A stretch of 64,000 bases of DNA from DATATV01 sp035551355 (GCA_035551355.1 DASZNF010000055.1:1-64000); one strand, 5' to 3'; counted from the stretch's first letter, positions 40,668-49,802 are shown. The notes: generated by a model from the sequence alone, not told the origin. Translations and numbers: made by a program.

Positions 40668-42041
40668 ATGGGCGAACTTCCCGGGTTGGACGGCCATCAC
40701 GCGGCCGTTGCGGCGCTGTCCGCACAATACCGTGCGCTGCCATCGGCCTCGCCGGTGAGGTTGGCCAAGCCGACCTCGAACCTGTTCCGGTTCCGTGATC
40801 CGACCGGCGCGCCCGGTCTGGATGTCAGCGACTTCGCCGAGGTGTTGCAGGTAGACGCCGCGGCGAAGATCGCCGAGGTGGGTGGTATGACCACCTACGA
40901 GGATCTGGTCGCGGCCACGTTGCCGCACGGGCTCATGCCGATGGTGGTGCCGCAGCTGAAAACGATCACGCTGGGTGGCGCGGTGGCCGGTCTGGGCATC
41001 GAGTCCAGTTCGTTCCGTAACGGCCTGCCGCACGAATCGGTGCTCGAGGCGGAAATCCTGACCGGCGACGGCCGGGTGATCACCGCCCGGCCGGACAACG
41101 AGCATGCCGCGCTGTTCCGCGGATTTCCCAATTCCTACGGCACGTTGGGTTACACCCTGCGGCTGCGCATCGAACTGGAGCCGGTCACCCCCTACGTGCG
41201 GCTTCGGCACCTGCGCTTCCCGGACGCGACCGCCTGCGCCGCCGAACTGGCCCGCGTCCTGGACACCCGCAGTCACGACGGGCAGCGGGTGGACTTCATC
41301 GACGGCACCGTGTTCGCCGCCGACGAGGTCTATCTCACCCTGGGTGATTTCGTGGCCGAGGCCCCGTTCACCAGCGACTACACCGGCACCGGGATCTTCT
41401 ATCGGTCCATCCCCGAGCGAGAGGTGGACTACCTGAGCATCCACGACTACCTGTGGCGCTGGGACACCGACTGGTTCTGGTGCTCCCGGGCGCTGGGCGC
41501 CCAGCACCCGCTGGTGCGCCGGTTGTGGCCCAAGCGTTACCTGCGCTCGGACGTGTACCGCCGGGCGGTCGCGCTGGACCGCCGGTACCGGGCATCGGAC
41601 CGGCTGCTCGCGCTGCGGGGGCTGCCGCCGCAGGAGCCGGTCATCCAGGATGTCGAGGTGCCCATCGAACGGCTGGCCGAGTTCCTGGACTTCTTCCACC
41701 GCGAGGTCGGCATCAGCCCGGTGTGGCTGTGCCCGCTGGCACTGCGCGGGGACTCCGGCTGGCCGCTGTATCCGCTGGAGCCGGGCACGCAGTATGTGAA
41801 CGTCGGCTTCTGGTCGGCCGTGGACCTGCGCCCGGGCCAGGCCCCCGGGCACCACAACCGGCTGATCGAGGAGAAGGTCACCGAGCTGGGCGGGCACAAG
41901 TCGCTGTACTCCGACTCGTTCTACGCGCCGGAGGAGTTCTGGCGGCTCTACAACGGCGACGCCTACCGGCCGCTGAAGAAGGAGTACGACCCGGACAGCC
42001 GGTTGCCGGATCTGTACGCGAAGTGCGTGCGAAACCACTGA
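40668..42041 (+). CDS. tmsA: TmsA/BfaA-like FAD-dependent reductase for 10-methyl fatty acids
   Basis: The 457-residue FAD-binding oxidase of the DHCR24-like type has a PCMH FAD domain (~45-190, VGGMTTYEDLVAATLPHGLM, TLGGAVAGLGIESSSFRNGL, FPNSYGTLGYTLRLRIEL). The C-terminal part is the cap (~200-457). Such enzymes reduce the methylene double bond made on oleoyl chains by the partner methyltransferase to give 10-methylstearate (tuberculostearic acid). The methyltransferase gene follows 36 bp downstream, exactly the partner known from mycobacteria and relatives. The ATG at 40668 is chosen as homologous start and matches the leaderless promoter. A longer frame start at 40575 is rejected. Confidence 0.85.
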   Translation: MGELPGLDGHHAAVAALSAQYRALPSASPVRLAKPTSNLFRFRDPTGAPGLDVSDFAEVLQVDAAAKIAEVGGMTTYEDLVAATLPHGLMPMVVPQLKTITLGGAVAGLGIESSSFRNGLPHESVLEAEILTGDGRVITARPDNEHAALFRGFPNSYGTLGYTLRLRIELEPVTPYVRLRHLRFPDATACAAELARVLDTRSHDGQRVDFIDGTVFAADEVYLTLGDFVAEAPFTSDYTGTGIFYRSIPEREVDYLSIHDYLWRWDTDWFWCSRALGAQHPLVRRLWPKRYLRSDVYRRAVALDRRYRASDRLLALRGLPPQEPVIQDVEVPIERLAEFLDFFHREVGISPVWLCPLALRGDSGWPLYPLEPGTQYVNVGFWSAVDLRPGQAPGHHNRLIEEKVTELGGHKSLYSDSFYAPEEFWRLYNGDAYRPLKKEYDPDSRLPDLYAKCVRNH

Positions 42042-42077
42042 CGTCGGTTTCGTGTGAGGTTCAAGAAGGGACGCACC

Positions 42078-43355
42078 ATGGGAAAGAGCTCGAGTTTGAG
42101 CATGCCGCTGGCAGAGGTGTTCGCCAAGGTCATCGGGCAGGACACCTCGGTCGAGTTCACCGCGTACGATGGCAGCAAGGCCGGTCCGCCCGGTGCGGCG
42201 GTGCGGCTGGACGTGCGCTCCCCGCTCGCGTTGTCCTACCTGGCCTCGGCGCCCGGTGAGCTGGGACTGGCCCGCGCCTTCGTCAGCGGGGCGCTGGACG
42301 TGGTCGGCGACATGTACACCGCGCTGGCCACACTGCCCGACATCACCCTCAACTCGGTGCCGGCGGACGTCCGCCGGGCCGGGCTGCTACGGCTGATAGC
42401 CGCCCGGCTGTGGTGGCCGGTGCACCCGCCGGCCCAGGAGCACCGGCAGTCCCGGTTCGCCCGCAGGCACTCCAAGAAGCGCGACAGCGACGCCATCGAG
42501 CACCACTACGACGTGTCCAACACGTTCTACGAGTACGTGCTCGGCCCGTCGATGGCCTACACCTGTGCCGTGTTCCCGACCGAGGACGCCACGCTGGAGC
42601 AGGCCCAGTACACCAAGCACGACCTGGTCGCGCGCAAGATCGGGCTGCGGCCGGGCATGCGGTTGCTGGACGTGGGCTGTGGCTGGGGCGGCATGGTGAT
42701 GCACGCGGCCAAGCACTACGGGGTGAAGGCCCTCGGGGTCACGCTGTCGCGCAGGCAGGCCGAATGGGCGCAGCAGGCGATCGTCGATCGCGGACTGTCC
42801 GATGTGGCCGAGGTCCGCTACGCCGACTACCGGGACGTGCCCGAGTCCGACTTCGACGCGGTCAGCTCGATCGGCCTGACCGAGCACATCGGCCAGGCCA
42901 ATCTGTCCTCCTACTTCCAGTTCCTGTTCGACAAGCTGCGCCCGGCCGGCCGGTTGCTCAACCACTGCATCACCCGGCCGCACAACAAGGTGGAGGCCCG
43001 CACCGGCAAGTTCATCGACCGGTACGTGTTCCCGGACGGCGAACTGGAGAGCCCGGGCCAGCTGGTCTCGGTCATGCACGACACCGGGTTCGAGGTGCGG
43101 CACGAGGAGAACCTGCGCGAGCACTACGCCAAGACGCTCACCGGCTGGTGCACCAACCTGGACGAGCAGTGGGACAAGGCGGTGCACGAGGTCGGCGCGG
43201 GCACCGCGCGGGTGTGGCGGCTGTACATGGCCGCCTCCCGGCTGGCCTTCGAGCGCAACTTCATCCAGCTGCACCAGGTGCTCGGCGTGAAGCCGGACGA
43301 GTGGCGCTCGGGCATGCCGCTGCGGCCGGACTGGGAGCCGGTCAGCGCGGGCTGA
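42078..43355 (+). CDS. tmsB: TmsB/BfaB (UfaA1)-like SAM methyltransferase, cyclopropane-synthase family
   Basis: The 425-residue protein is of the cyclopropane-fatty-acyl-phospholipid synthase family. A small N-terminal lipid-binding domain (1-~130) is followed by the SAM domain. HHYDVSNTFYEYVLGPSMAY comes first, then the SAM motif LLDVGCGWGGMVMHAAKHYG (~195-214), and ALGVTLSRRQAEWAQ. GLTEHIGQANLSSYFQF is the base and acidic region typical of the family. With TmsA it converts oleate in phospholipids to 10-methylene and then 10-methylstearate. ATG 42078 has AAGGG at good spacing. The usual third gene TmsC (DUF1365) is not nearby. Confidence 0.87.
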   Translation: MGKSSSLSMPLAEVFAKVIGQDTSVEFTAYDGSKAGPPGAAVRLDVRSPLALSYLASAPGELGLARAFVSGALDVVGDMYTALATLPDITLNSVPADVRRAGLLRLIAARLWWPVHPPAQEHRQSRFARRHSKKRDSDAIEHHYDVSNTFYEYVLGPSMAYTCAVFPTEDATLEQAQYTKHDLVARKIGLRPGMRLLDVGCGWGGMVMHAAKHYGVKALGVTLSRRQAEWAQQAIVDRGLSDVAEVRYADYRDVPESDFDAVSSIGLTEHIGQANLSSYFQFLFDKLRPAGRLLNHCITRPHNKVEARTGKFIDRYVFPDGELESPGQLVSVMHDTGFEVRHEENLREHYAKTLTGWCTNLDEQWDKAVHEVGAGTARVWRLYMAASRLAFERNFIQLHQVLGVKPDEWRSGMPLRPDWEPVSAG

Positions 43356-43369
43356 CCGGCTCGGTTTCC

Positions 43370-43407
43370 CGTGCTGTCCCGGCCGGTTGCCCGGCCGGGA
43401 CAGCACG
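43370..43407. terminator. Bidirectional terminator between tmsB and ctaG
   Basis: Perfect 17-bp arms (43370-43386, 43391-43407), core CTGTCCCGGCCGG, loop TTGC. It lies 15 nt past the tmsB stop and 111 nt past the ctaG stop. Confidence 0.85.
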
Positions 43408-43517
43408 CGGCGGCGCGTACAACCGCCGGTTGAGTAAGTCGGGCAACAGAATTGAGCTCACCCGGTAGGTGAACCGGAGAAGGTCCGTGTGCAGTCGAAA
43501 CAGGTGGATGGCAGAGC

Positions 43518-44510
43518 TCAGCCGTGTTCGCTGAGCTTGCGCAGCATCCGGTTGTAGGCGGCCAGCGCGGCCTCGTCGTCGTCGATGTCGCTCTCGTCGT
43601 CCGGGTTCACCGAGTCGACGCCGAGATTGGCCATGGTCGAGCGGCGGGCCGACTCCAGCCACCTGCCGGTGTCGTTCTGCCGCTCGGTGTCGGCCATCCA
43701 GCGCTTCACCACCAGCACCGTGACCGCGAACATCAGTCCGTCGCCGATCACCCACATGATCCCGCCGCCGGTGTGGATGTCACCCAGCAGACTGGGACCC
43801 CAGGTGCGGTGCTGGGCGGCGTAGGCCGGGAACGGCTCGCTGGCGCTCATCATCAGCATCACGCCGATCACCGTGTCCACCGTCATGCCCATGAGCAGCA
43901 GGAACATCCGCAGCGGGTAGGACAGCGTGCGGCGCAGCGGCTCGTCGCCCAGCAGCGGCAGGAAGAACAGGTACCCGCTGGCCACGTACAGCCCGATCTC
44001 CAGCTGGTGCAGCCACATGTGGGTGAGCATCAGCTGCATGAAATCGGTCAGGTGGGTGGCGATCAGCACCGCCGCGTAGCAGACCAGGCCGAACAGCGGG
44101 AAGCTCAGCACCGACACCGTGCGGGTGCCGAGGGCCTGTCCGGTCAGCGTCGCGGTGCGGTCCGTACCGAGGGATAGCAGGCCCAGCGGGCGGCCGATGA
44201 TCAGCAGCGCGGGCACCACCATGATCAGCGCCAGGTGCTCGATCATGTGCATCCAGAACAGCTCGTCGGCGTACACGTCGACACTGCTCTGCACGGTGAC
44301 CGCGAAGACCGCCAGCGCGCCGAGGAAGGCCGCCGTCCGCCCGGTGGACCAGCTGCGTCCGCGCCGGGGCAGGATCCGGAAAACCCGGTGCAGATAGGCG
44401 AAAGCCGCCAGCACGACCAGCACATCGGCGACCAGCGCCACGTGCCAGGTGCTCAAGGCCGTGCTCCACGTCAGTGGCGGCAGCCCACCGCCCATGTCCA
44501 TTCCCGGCAT
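43518..44510 (-). CDS. ctaG: CtaG family cytochrome c oxidase assembly protein
   Basis: The 330-residue membrane protein of the caa3-type CtaG family has about seven helices. Its His pairs are in the typical places: FWMHMIEHLALIMVVPALLI, LTHMWLHQLEIGLYVASGYL and a third His-rich place near TGGGIMWVIGD. It aids insertion of copper into cytochrome c oxidase. A charged C-terminal tail (~285-330, DDESDIDDDEAALAAYNRML) is cytosolic. It starts 7 bp after the gabD-type gene with ATG 44510. TAGGCT, a possible -10 box, lies 9 nt upstream and contains that gene's stop codon. This may be an own promoter rather than read-through. Confidence 0.9.
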   Translation of the reverse strand: MPGMDMGGGLPPLTWSTALSTWHVALVADVLVVLAAFAYLHRVFRILPRRGRSWSTGRTAAFLGALAVFAVTVQSSVDVYADELFWMHMIEHLALIMVVPALLIIGRPLGLLSLGTDRTATLTGQALGTRTVSVLSFPLFGLVCYAAVLIATHLTDFMQLMLTHMWLHQLEIGLYVASGYLFFLPLLGDEPLRRTLSYPLRMFLLLMGMTVDTVIGVMLMMSASEPFPAYAAQHRTWGPSLLGDIHTGGGIMWVIGDGLMFAVTVLVVKRWMADTERQNDTGRWLESARRSTMANLGVDSVNPDDESDIDDDEAALAAYNRMLRKLSEHG

Positions 44511-44517
44511 AGCGGAG

Positions 44518-45990
44518 TCAGCCTACGCCCCCGATGGAGACGTACTTGACCTCCAGGTACTCGTCGATGCCGACGGCGCCGCCCTCGCGGCCGATCCCGG
44601 ACTGCTTGACCCCGCCGAAGGGCGCCGCCGGGTTGGACACCACGCCCTGGTTGAGTCCGACCATGCCGGCCTCCAGCCGCTCGCTGACCCGCAGCGCCCG
44701 GTTGAGGTCCTGCGTGAACACGTAGCTGACCAGGCCGAACTCGGTGTCGTTGGCCGCGATGACCGCCTCGTCCTCGGTGTCGAACACGCTGATCGGCGCC
44801 ACCGGGCCGAAGATCTCCTCGGCGCGCAGCTCCGCGTCCCCGGGCACGTCGGAGAGCACCGTGGGCGGGAAGAAGTGGCCCGGGCCCTCGTGTGCGGTGC
44901 CGCCCAGCCGGACCTGCGCGCCGCGTCCGGCCGCGTCGGCGACCAGCCGCTCGACCTTGTCCACCGCGTCGGAGTCGATCAGCGGGCCGACCGTCACCCC
45001 GTCCTCGGTGCCCCGGCCCATCTTCTGCTCACCCATCTTGGCGATCAGCTTCTCGGTGAAGGCCTCGGCGATCCCGCGCTGCACGTAGAACCGGTTGGCC
45101 GCGGTGCAGGCCTCGCCGATGTTGCGCATCTTGGCCTGCATCGCCCCGGCCACCGCGGCGTCCAGGTCGGCGTCGTCGAACACCAGGAACGGCGCGTTGC
45201 CGCCCAGCTCCATGGACACCTTCAGCACCTTCTCGGCCGACTGCTCGATCAGCCGCCGGCCCACCTCGGTGGACCCGGTGAAGGACAGCTTGCGGGCCCG
45301 GCCGTCCCTGATCATCGGCTCCATCACCCGGCCGGAGTGGCTGGTGGTGATCAGGTTGAGCACGCCGTCGGGCAGCCCGGCCTCGGTGAGCAGGCCGGCC
45401 AGCGCGAGCATGGTCAGCGGGGTCTGCGAGGCGGGCTTGATCACCATGGTGCAGCCGGCCGCGATGGCCGGGCCGATCTTGCGGGTGCCCATGGCGGCCG
45501 GGAAGTTCCACGGCGTGATCAGCAGGCACGGGCCGACCGGCTGGCGCACCACCAGCAGCCGGGAGCCACCGGCCGGGGCGACCGCGTAGCCGCCGTCGAT
45601 GCGCACCGCCTCCTCGGCGAACCAGCGGAAGAACTCCGAGGCGTAGGCGATCTCGCCCTTGGACTCGGCCAGCGGCTTGCCCATCTCCAGGGTCATCAGC
45701 AGGGCCAGCTCGTCGGCCCGGGCGGTCATCAGCTCGAAGGCCCGGCGCAGGATCTCGCCGCGCTGCCGGGGCGGGGTCGCGGCCCAGTCGGCCTGCGCGT
45801 GCACCGCGGCATCCAGCGCGGCGATGCCGTCCCGGGGCGTGGCGTCGGCCACCTCGCACAGGGTTTCGCCGGTGGCCGGATCGGTGACCGCGAAGGTGCC
45901 GCCTTCGGACGCGGCGCGCCACTGCCCGCCGATGAACAGATTCTTGGACACCTTGTCCAGCACCGCGGTTTCCGCTGTCACGTCGGTCAT
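44518..45990 (-). CDS. gabD: NAD(P)-dependent succinate-semialdehyde-type aldehyde dehydrogenase
   Basis: The 490-residue aldehyde dehydrogenase has the general-base Glu in VSMELGGNAPFLVFDDADLD and the nucleophile Cys in IGEACTAANRFYVQ. The NAD site is VGPCLLITPWNFPAAMGTRK with FTGSTEVGRRL, and the C-terminus has PFGGVKQSGIGREGGAVGIDEYLE. This set matches succinate-semialdehyde dehydrogenases (GabD), which turn succinic semialdehyde to succinate. The assignment to that exact aldehyde is by sequence style only. ATG 45990 follows GAGGAGAG. The neighbours (alcohol dehydrogenase, decarboxylase, hydroxy acid oxidase) fit aldehyde handling. Confidence 0.9.
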   Translation of the reverse strand: MTDVTAETAVLDKVSKNLFIGGQWRAASEGGTFAVTDPATGETLCEVADATPRDGIAALDAAVHAQADWAATPPRQRGEILRRAFELMTARADELALLMTLEMGKPLAESKGEIAYASEFFRWFAEEAVRIDGGYAVAPAGGSRLLVVRQPVGPCLLITPWNFPAAMGTRKIGPAIAAGCTMVIKPASQTPLTMLALAGLLTEAGLPDGVLNLITTSHSGRVMEPMIRDGRARKLSFTGSTEVGRRLIEQSAEKVLKVSMELGGNAPFLVFDDADLDAAVAGAMQAKMRNIGEACTAANRFYVQRGIAEAFTEKLIAKMGEQKMGRGTEDGVTVGPLIDSDAVDKVERLVADAAGRGAQVRLGGTAHEGPGHFFPPTVLSDVPGDAELRAEEIFGPVAPISVFDTEDEAVIAANDTEFGLVSYVFTQDLNRALRVSERLEAGMVGLNQGVVSNPAAPFGGVKQSGIGREGGAVGIDEYLEVKYVSIGGVG

Positions 45991-46171
45991 GCTGCTCTCC
46001 TCGTCACGTCGCGTACACCGCCTCGGGTACCACGGTAATCCCGGGTCGACTCGGGGGCCGATCGTGTGGCGTATGCGGTGTTGCCGCCCGGGTGATCCTG
46101 TGGTTGAGTGCGAAATTGCCTAACACTGTTCGGTTCGGGCTGCCCCGGACCCGGCGAGGGGTGGACGCGAC

Positions 46172-47278
46172 GTGGCGGATCCGGAGTACCGGTCGACGGA
46201 CGCGGTGCTGGTACGCGGCACCGATTCACCGGTGACGGTCGAGCCGATCGAGCTGCGCGCCCCCGGCCCGGGCGAGGTCCGGGTGGAGATCACGGCGGCC
46301 AGCCTGTGCCACTCCGATCTGTCCCTGGCCACCGGTGTGCTGGCCCAGAAACTGCCCGCGGTGCTCGGCCACGAGGCGGCGGGCACGGTGGTCGAACTCG
46401 GCCCGGACGTGACCGATCTCTCCCTCGGCGATCCGGTGCTGCTGCTGTGGAATCCGGCCTGCGGGCACTGCTGGTTCTGCCTGCACGGCGAGCCGCATCT
46501 GTGCGAACACGCCGCCGACCGCACCGGCGCCCCCTACGCCCGGACCAGTGCCGGCGAAGACCTCTACCCGGGCCTGTCCACCGCCGCGTTCGCCGGGCAG
46601 ACCGTGGTCGCCGCCAACGCGTGTTTCCGGTTGCCCGAGGACATTCCGCTCGATCTGGCCGCGCTGCTCGGCTGCGCGGTGACCACCGGGGTGGGCGCGG
46701 TGCGCCGCACCGCCGAGGTGGCCAAGGGCGATTCGGTGGTCGTGGTCGGCCTGGGCGGGGTCGGGCTGTCCGCGGTGCAGGGCGCCCGGATCGCCGGCGC
46801 CGACCCGATCATCGCCGTCGACCGGGTACCGGAAAAACTCGACCTGGCCCGCGAACTCGGGGCCACCCATGCGTTCGCGGCCGGACCCGAGGTGCGCAAG
46901 CAGGTCCGCGAGCTGACCGAGGGGCGCGGCGCCGACCACGTGATCGACTGCGTCGGCCTGGCCGCCACCATCAAGGAAAGCTGGAAGACCGCGCGCCGCG
47001 GCGGCGCGGTGACCCTGGTCGGCATCGGCGGGCGCACCGAGGTGGCCGAGTTCTCCTCGCTGGAGCTGTTCGCCTTCGCCCGCCGGATTCTGCCCAGTGT
47101 CAACGGATCGCTGAACGTGCCGCGCGATCTGCCCGGCTATCTCGACGATGTGCGGGCCGGGCGGCTGAATCTGCAGGCCCTGGTCAGCCGCGAGGTCGGG
47201 CTGGACGGGGTGGCGCCGGGCTTCACCGATCTCGCGGCGGGCAACGTGGTGCGGGTGCTGGTCCGGCCGAACGGCTGA
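46172..47278 (+). CDS. Zinc-dependent alcohol dehydrogenase (AdhD-like)
   Basis: The 368-residue medium-chain dehydrogenase has its catalytic zinc ligands in SLCHSDLS, GHEAAGTVVEL and LLGCAVTTGVGAV. The four-Cys structural zinc loop is CGHCWFCLHGEPHLC. The NAD site VVVVGLGGVGLSAVQGARIAGA ends with the acidic Asp in IAVDRVPEK, indicating NAD. Its length equals mycobacterial AdhD-type enzymes. It reduces or oxidises an aldehyde/alcohol pair. GTG 46172 follows GAGGGG at a long spacing (about 11 nt). It is divergent from gabD (182 bp apart) and 30 bp upstream of the SDR gene, probably co-transcribed. Confidence 0.92.
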   Translation: MADPEYRSTDAVLVRGTDSPVTVEPIELRAPGPGEVRVEITAASLCHSDLSLATGVLAQKLPAVLGHEAAGTVVELGPDVTDLSLGDPVLLLWNPACGHCWFCLHGEPHLCEHAADRTGAPYARTSAGEDLYPGLSTAAFAGQTVVAANACFRLPEDIPLDLAALLGCAVTTGVGAVRRTAEVAKGDSVVVVGLGGVGLSAVQGARIAGADPIIAVDRVPEKLDLARELGATHAFAAGPEVRKQVRELTEGRGADHVIDCVGLAATIKESWKTARRGGAVTLVGIGGRTEVAEFSSLELFAFARRILPSVNGSLNVPRDLPGYLDDVRAGRLNLQALVSREVGLDGVAPGFTDLAAGNVVRVLVRPNG

Positions 47279-47308
47279 CCGATTGTCGAAGCAGTGGAAG
47301 GGAAGCAG

Positions 47309-48061
47309 ATGACCGAACGGGTGGCGATCGTGACCGGCGCCGGGCGCGGCATCGGAGCGGCCACGGCCAAACGCCTGGCCGAGGACGGATTCGCGGTCGG
47401 TGTGGTGGACCTCAAGGCCGACTTCGGCGCCGAGACGGTGGACGCGATCACCGCCGCGGGTGGCCGGGCGGTCGCGGTCGGCGCGGACGTCAGCGACGCC
47501 GGACAGGTGGACGCGGCGGTCGCGGAGATCGCGCAAACCCTTGGCGGGCCGACGGTTCTGGTCAACAACGCCGGGGTCACCAAGGACAACCTGCTGTTCA
47601 AGATGACCGAGCAGGACTGGGACACGGTGCTGGGCGTGCACCTGCGCGGCGCGTTCCTGATGTCCCGCGCGGCGCAGAAGTACATGACCGAGGCCAAGTG
47701 GGGCCGGATCGTGAACCTCTCGTCCACCTCGGCGCTGGGCAACCGCGGTCAGGCCAACTACTCCGCTGCCAAGGCCGGCATGCAGGGCTTCACCAAGACG
47801 CTGTCGATCGAGCTGGGCAAGTTCAACGTCACGGTGAACGCCATCGCGCCGGGCTTCATCGTCACCGAGATGACCAAGGCCACCGCCGAGCGGCTGGGCG
47901 TGGGCTTCGAGGACTTCCAGAAGGCCGCGGCCGGCCAGATCCCGGTGGCCCGGGTGGGCCGTCCGGAGGACATCGCGCACACCGTGTCGTTCCTGGTCAG
48001 CGAGGGCGCGGGGTTCGTGTCCGGCCAGGTGATCTACGTGGCCGGCGGTCCGAAGGACTGA
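47309..48061 (+). CDS. SDR family 3-oxoacyl-ACP reductase-like oxidoreductase (FabG-like)
   Basis: The 250-residue classical SDR has the NAD site VAIVTGAGRGIGAATAKRLA with an Asp at the end of beta2 (VGVVDLKAD), which favours NAD(H). The catalytic Ser-Tyr-Lys lies in IVNLSSTSALGNRGQANYSAAKAGMQGF, and the C-terminal GQVIYVAGGPKD is normal for the family. It is FabG-like but may act on another 3-oxo or hydroxy compound. ATG 47309 has AAGGGAAG about 6 nt upstream. It lies 30 bp after the alcohol dehydrogenase gene on the same strand. Confidence 0.9.
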   Translation: MTERVAIVTGAGRGIGAATAKRLAEDGFAVGVVDLKADFGAETVDAITAAGGRAVAVGADVSDAGQVDAAVAEIAQTLGGPTVLVNNAGVTKDNLLFKMTEQDWDTVLGVHLRGAFLMSRAAQKYMTEAKWGRIVNLSSTSALGNRGQANYSAAKAGMQGFTKTLSIELGKFNVTVNAIAPGFIVTEMTKATAERLGVGFEDFQKAAAGQIPVARVGRPEDIAHTVSFLVSEGAGFVSGQVIYVAGGPKD

Positions 48062-48090
48062 AGCCGGAACGCTTGACACACAAAGAAAAT

Positions 48091-48127
48091 CCCCGTCACG
48101 GCCAAGGAAACTCTTGCCGTGACGGGG
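48091..48127. terminator. Bidirectional terminator between SDR and ThDP enzyme genes
   Basis: CCCCGTCACGGC (48091-48102) and GCCGTGACGGGG (48116-48127) form a perfect 12-bp stem, extended with CAAG/CTTG after a bulge. T-rich runs follow on both strands (AATTCTTCTC on plus, ATTTTCTTTG on minus). Confidence 0.85.
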
Positions 48128-48170
48128 AATTCTTCTCTGTAGTGGCAAAAATCCTTCCGCTGCAAGGAAA

Positions 48171-49739
48171 TCAGAGCAGCGGCGGGACCGCGGCCTCGAT
48201 CAGGTGCGGGCCCGGTTCGGCCAGCGCCTTGGCCAGCTGCTCGGCCAGTTCCTCCGCGGTGGCGGCCCGGGTGGCCGGCACGCCCATGCCCTCGGCCATG
48301 GCCACGAAGTCCAGATCCGGCCCGGACAGGTCCAGCAGCCGCGCGGCCTTGGGCCCGCTGCCCGCCGCGCCCACCCGCTGCAACTCCACCCGCAGGATGG
48401 CGTAGGCCCGATTGGACAGGATCAGCGTGGTGACGTTGAGGTTCTCGCGGGCCTGGGTCCACAACCCGGCCAGCGTGTACATCGCGCTGCCGTCGGCCTC
48501 CAGGCAGATCACCGGCCGGTCCGGGCAGGCGATGGCCGCGCCGGTGGCCAGCGGAATGCCCAGACCGATCGCGCCACCGGTCAGGGTGAGCACGTCGTGC
48601 GCGGGTGCGCCCGCGGTGCCCGCGGGCAGCATGATCCCGGAGGTGTTCGCCTCGTCGGCGATGATCGCCTCCTCGGGCAGCAGCGCGCCCAAAACCTCCG
48701 GCCAGTTCTGCAGGGTGAGCGGACCCGACGGCAATTCGGGCCGGGAAGCCTTGGCCAGCACCGGTTCGGTGTCCGGGGCGACCAGGTCGGCCAGCCGGTC
48801 CAGCGCGTCCAGCACATCGTCGCCCGCGTCGTCGGCCAGGGTGTGCACGCTGGCGTCCTCGGGCACCAGATCGCTTGGCTTGCCCGGGTAGGCGAAGAAC
48901 GACACCGGCGAGCGCGCCCCGGCCAGCACCAGGTGCTTCATCCCGGTCAGCTGGGCCACCGTCGCCTCGGCCAGATAACCCAGCCGCTCCACCGGGGGCA
49001 CCCCGGCGCCCCGGCGCAACCGGGCCGGGAACACCTCGGCGAACAGCTTCACCCCGGTGGCCCCGGCGATCCGGCCGGCCGCCCGCAGCCCCCGCTCGCT
49101 CTGCGCGATTCCGCCCAGCAGCAAGGAAGTAGGCGCGTCCGAGCGCAACACCTCGGCCACCGAATCGAGCACCTCGGCCGGCACCGGCTGGGCCGGCGCG
49201 ATCGCGGCCGGCGCGGCCTGCTGGCCGCCCTCGGACCAGGACACGTCGGCCGGCAGCACCAGGGTGGCCACCCTGCCCGGCGTGCCGGACGCGGCGGCCA
49301 CCGCGTCGGCGGCGTCCCGGCCCACGTCGGCGGCGTCCATGGACCGGCGCAGCCAGCCCGACACCGCGCCGGCGATGGCGTCGATGTCGGATTCCAGTGG
49401 GGCGTCGTACTTCTTGTGGTAGGTCGCGTGATCGCCGACCACGTTGACGATCGGGGTGCCCGCCCGTTTGGCGTTGTGCAGATTGGCCAGGCCGTTGGCC
49501 AGTCCCGGGCCGAGATGCAGCAGGGTGGCCGCGGGCTTCCCGGCCATCCGCGCGTAGCCGTCGGCCGCGCCGGTGACCGCGCCCTCGGACAGGCTGAGGA
49601 TCCCGCGCATCTCGGGCACCGCGTCCAGCGCCGCCACGAAGTGCATCTCGGAGGTGCCCGGGTTGCCGAAGCACACCTCCACCCCGCTGTCCACGAGTGT
49701 GCGGATCAGCGCCTGCGCGCCGTTGATGTCCGAGCCCAT
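48171..49739 (-). CDS. ThDP-dependent 2-keto acid decarboxylase-like enzyme (IlvX/benzoylformate decarboxylase type)
   Basis: The 522-residue ThDP enzyme has the catalytic Glu in ILSLSEGAVTGAADGYARMA, LLHLGPGLANGLANLHNAKR after it, and the cofactor motif at CLEADGSAMYTLAGLWTQAREN-type position ending SNRAYAILRVE. The His of LLHLGPG aligns by eye with the active-site His of benzoylformate decarboxylase, whereas acetolactate synthases have Ser/Gly there. It is the style called IlvX in mycobacteria. A 2-keto acid decarboxylase is therefore likelier than acetolactate synthase. The diphosphate motif is ADG rather than GDG. It lies 63 bp after the FAD oxidase gene on the same strand. Confidence 0.85.
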   Translation of the reverse strand: MGSDINGAQALIRTLVDSGVEVCFGNPGTSEMHFVAALDAVPEMRGILSLSEGAVTGAADGYARMAGKPAATLLHLGPGLANGLANLHNAKRAGTPIVNVVGDHATYHKKYDAPLESDIDAIAGAVSGWLRRSMDAADVGRDAADAVAAASGTPGRVATLVLPADVSWSEGGQQAAPAAIAPAQPVPAEVLDSVAEVLRSDAPTSLLLGGIAQSERGLRAAGRIAGATGVKLFAEVFPARLRRGAGVPPVERLGYLAEATVAQLTGMKHLVLAGARSPVSFFAYPGKPSDLVPEDASVHTLADDAGDDVLDALDRLADLVAPDTEPVLAKASRPELPSGPLTLQNWPEVLGALLPEEAIIADEANTSGIMLPAGTAGAPAHDVLTLTGGAIGLGIPLATGAAIACPDRPVICLEADGSAMYTLAGLWTQARENLNVTTLILSNRAYAILRVELQRVGAAGSGPKAARLLDLSGPDLDFVAMAEGMGVPATRAATAEELAEQLAKALAEPGPHLIEAAVPPLL

Positions 49740-49802
49740 GCCAGAAGTCCCATCAGTGTCAGTCGAAAAGCACGCGAGCGCCCGCCATCAGCCGAGCAAG
49801 GG

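Noticed and set aside
48171..49739. Acetolactate synthase large subunit
   Set aside because: No regulatory subunit gene adjoins it and the active site region (LLHLGPG) is decarboxylase-like, so the biosynthetic role is unlikely.
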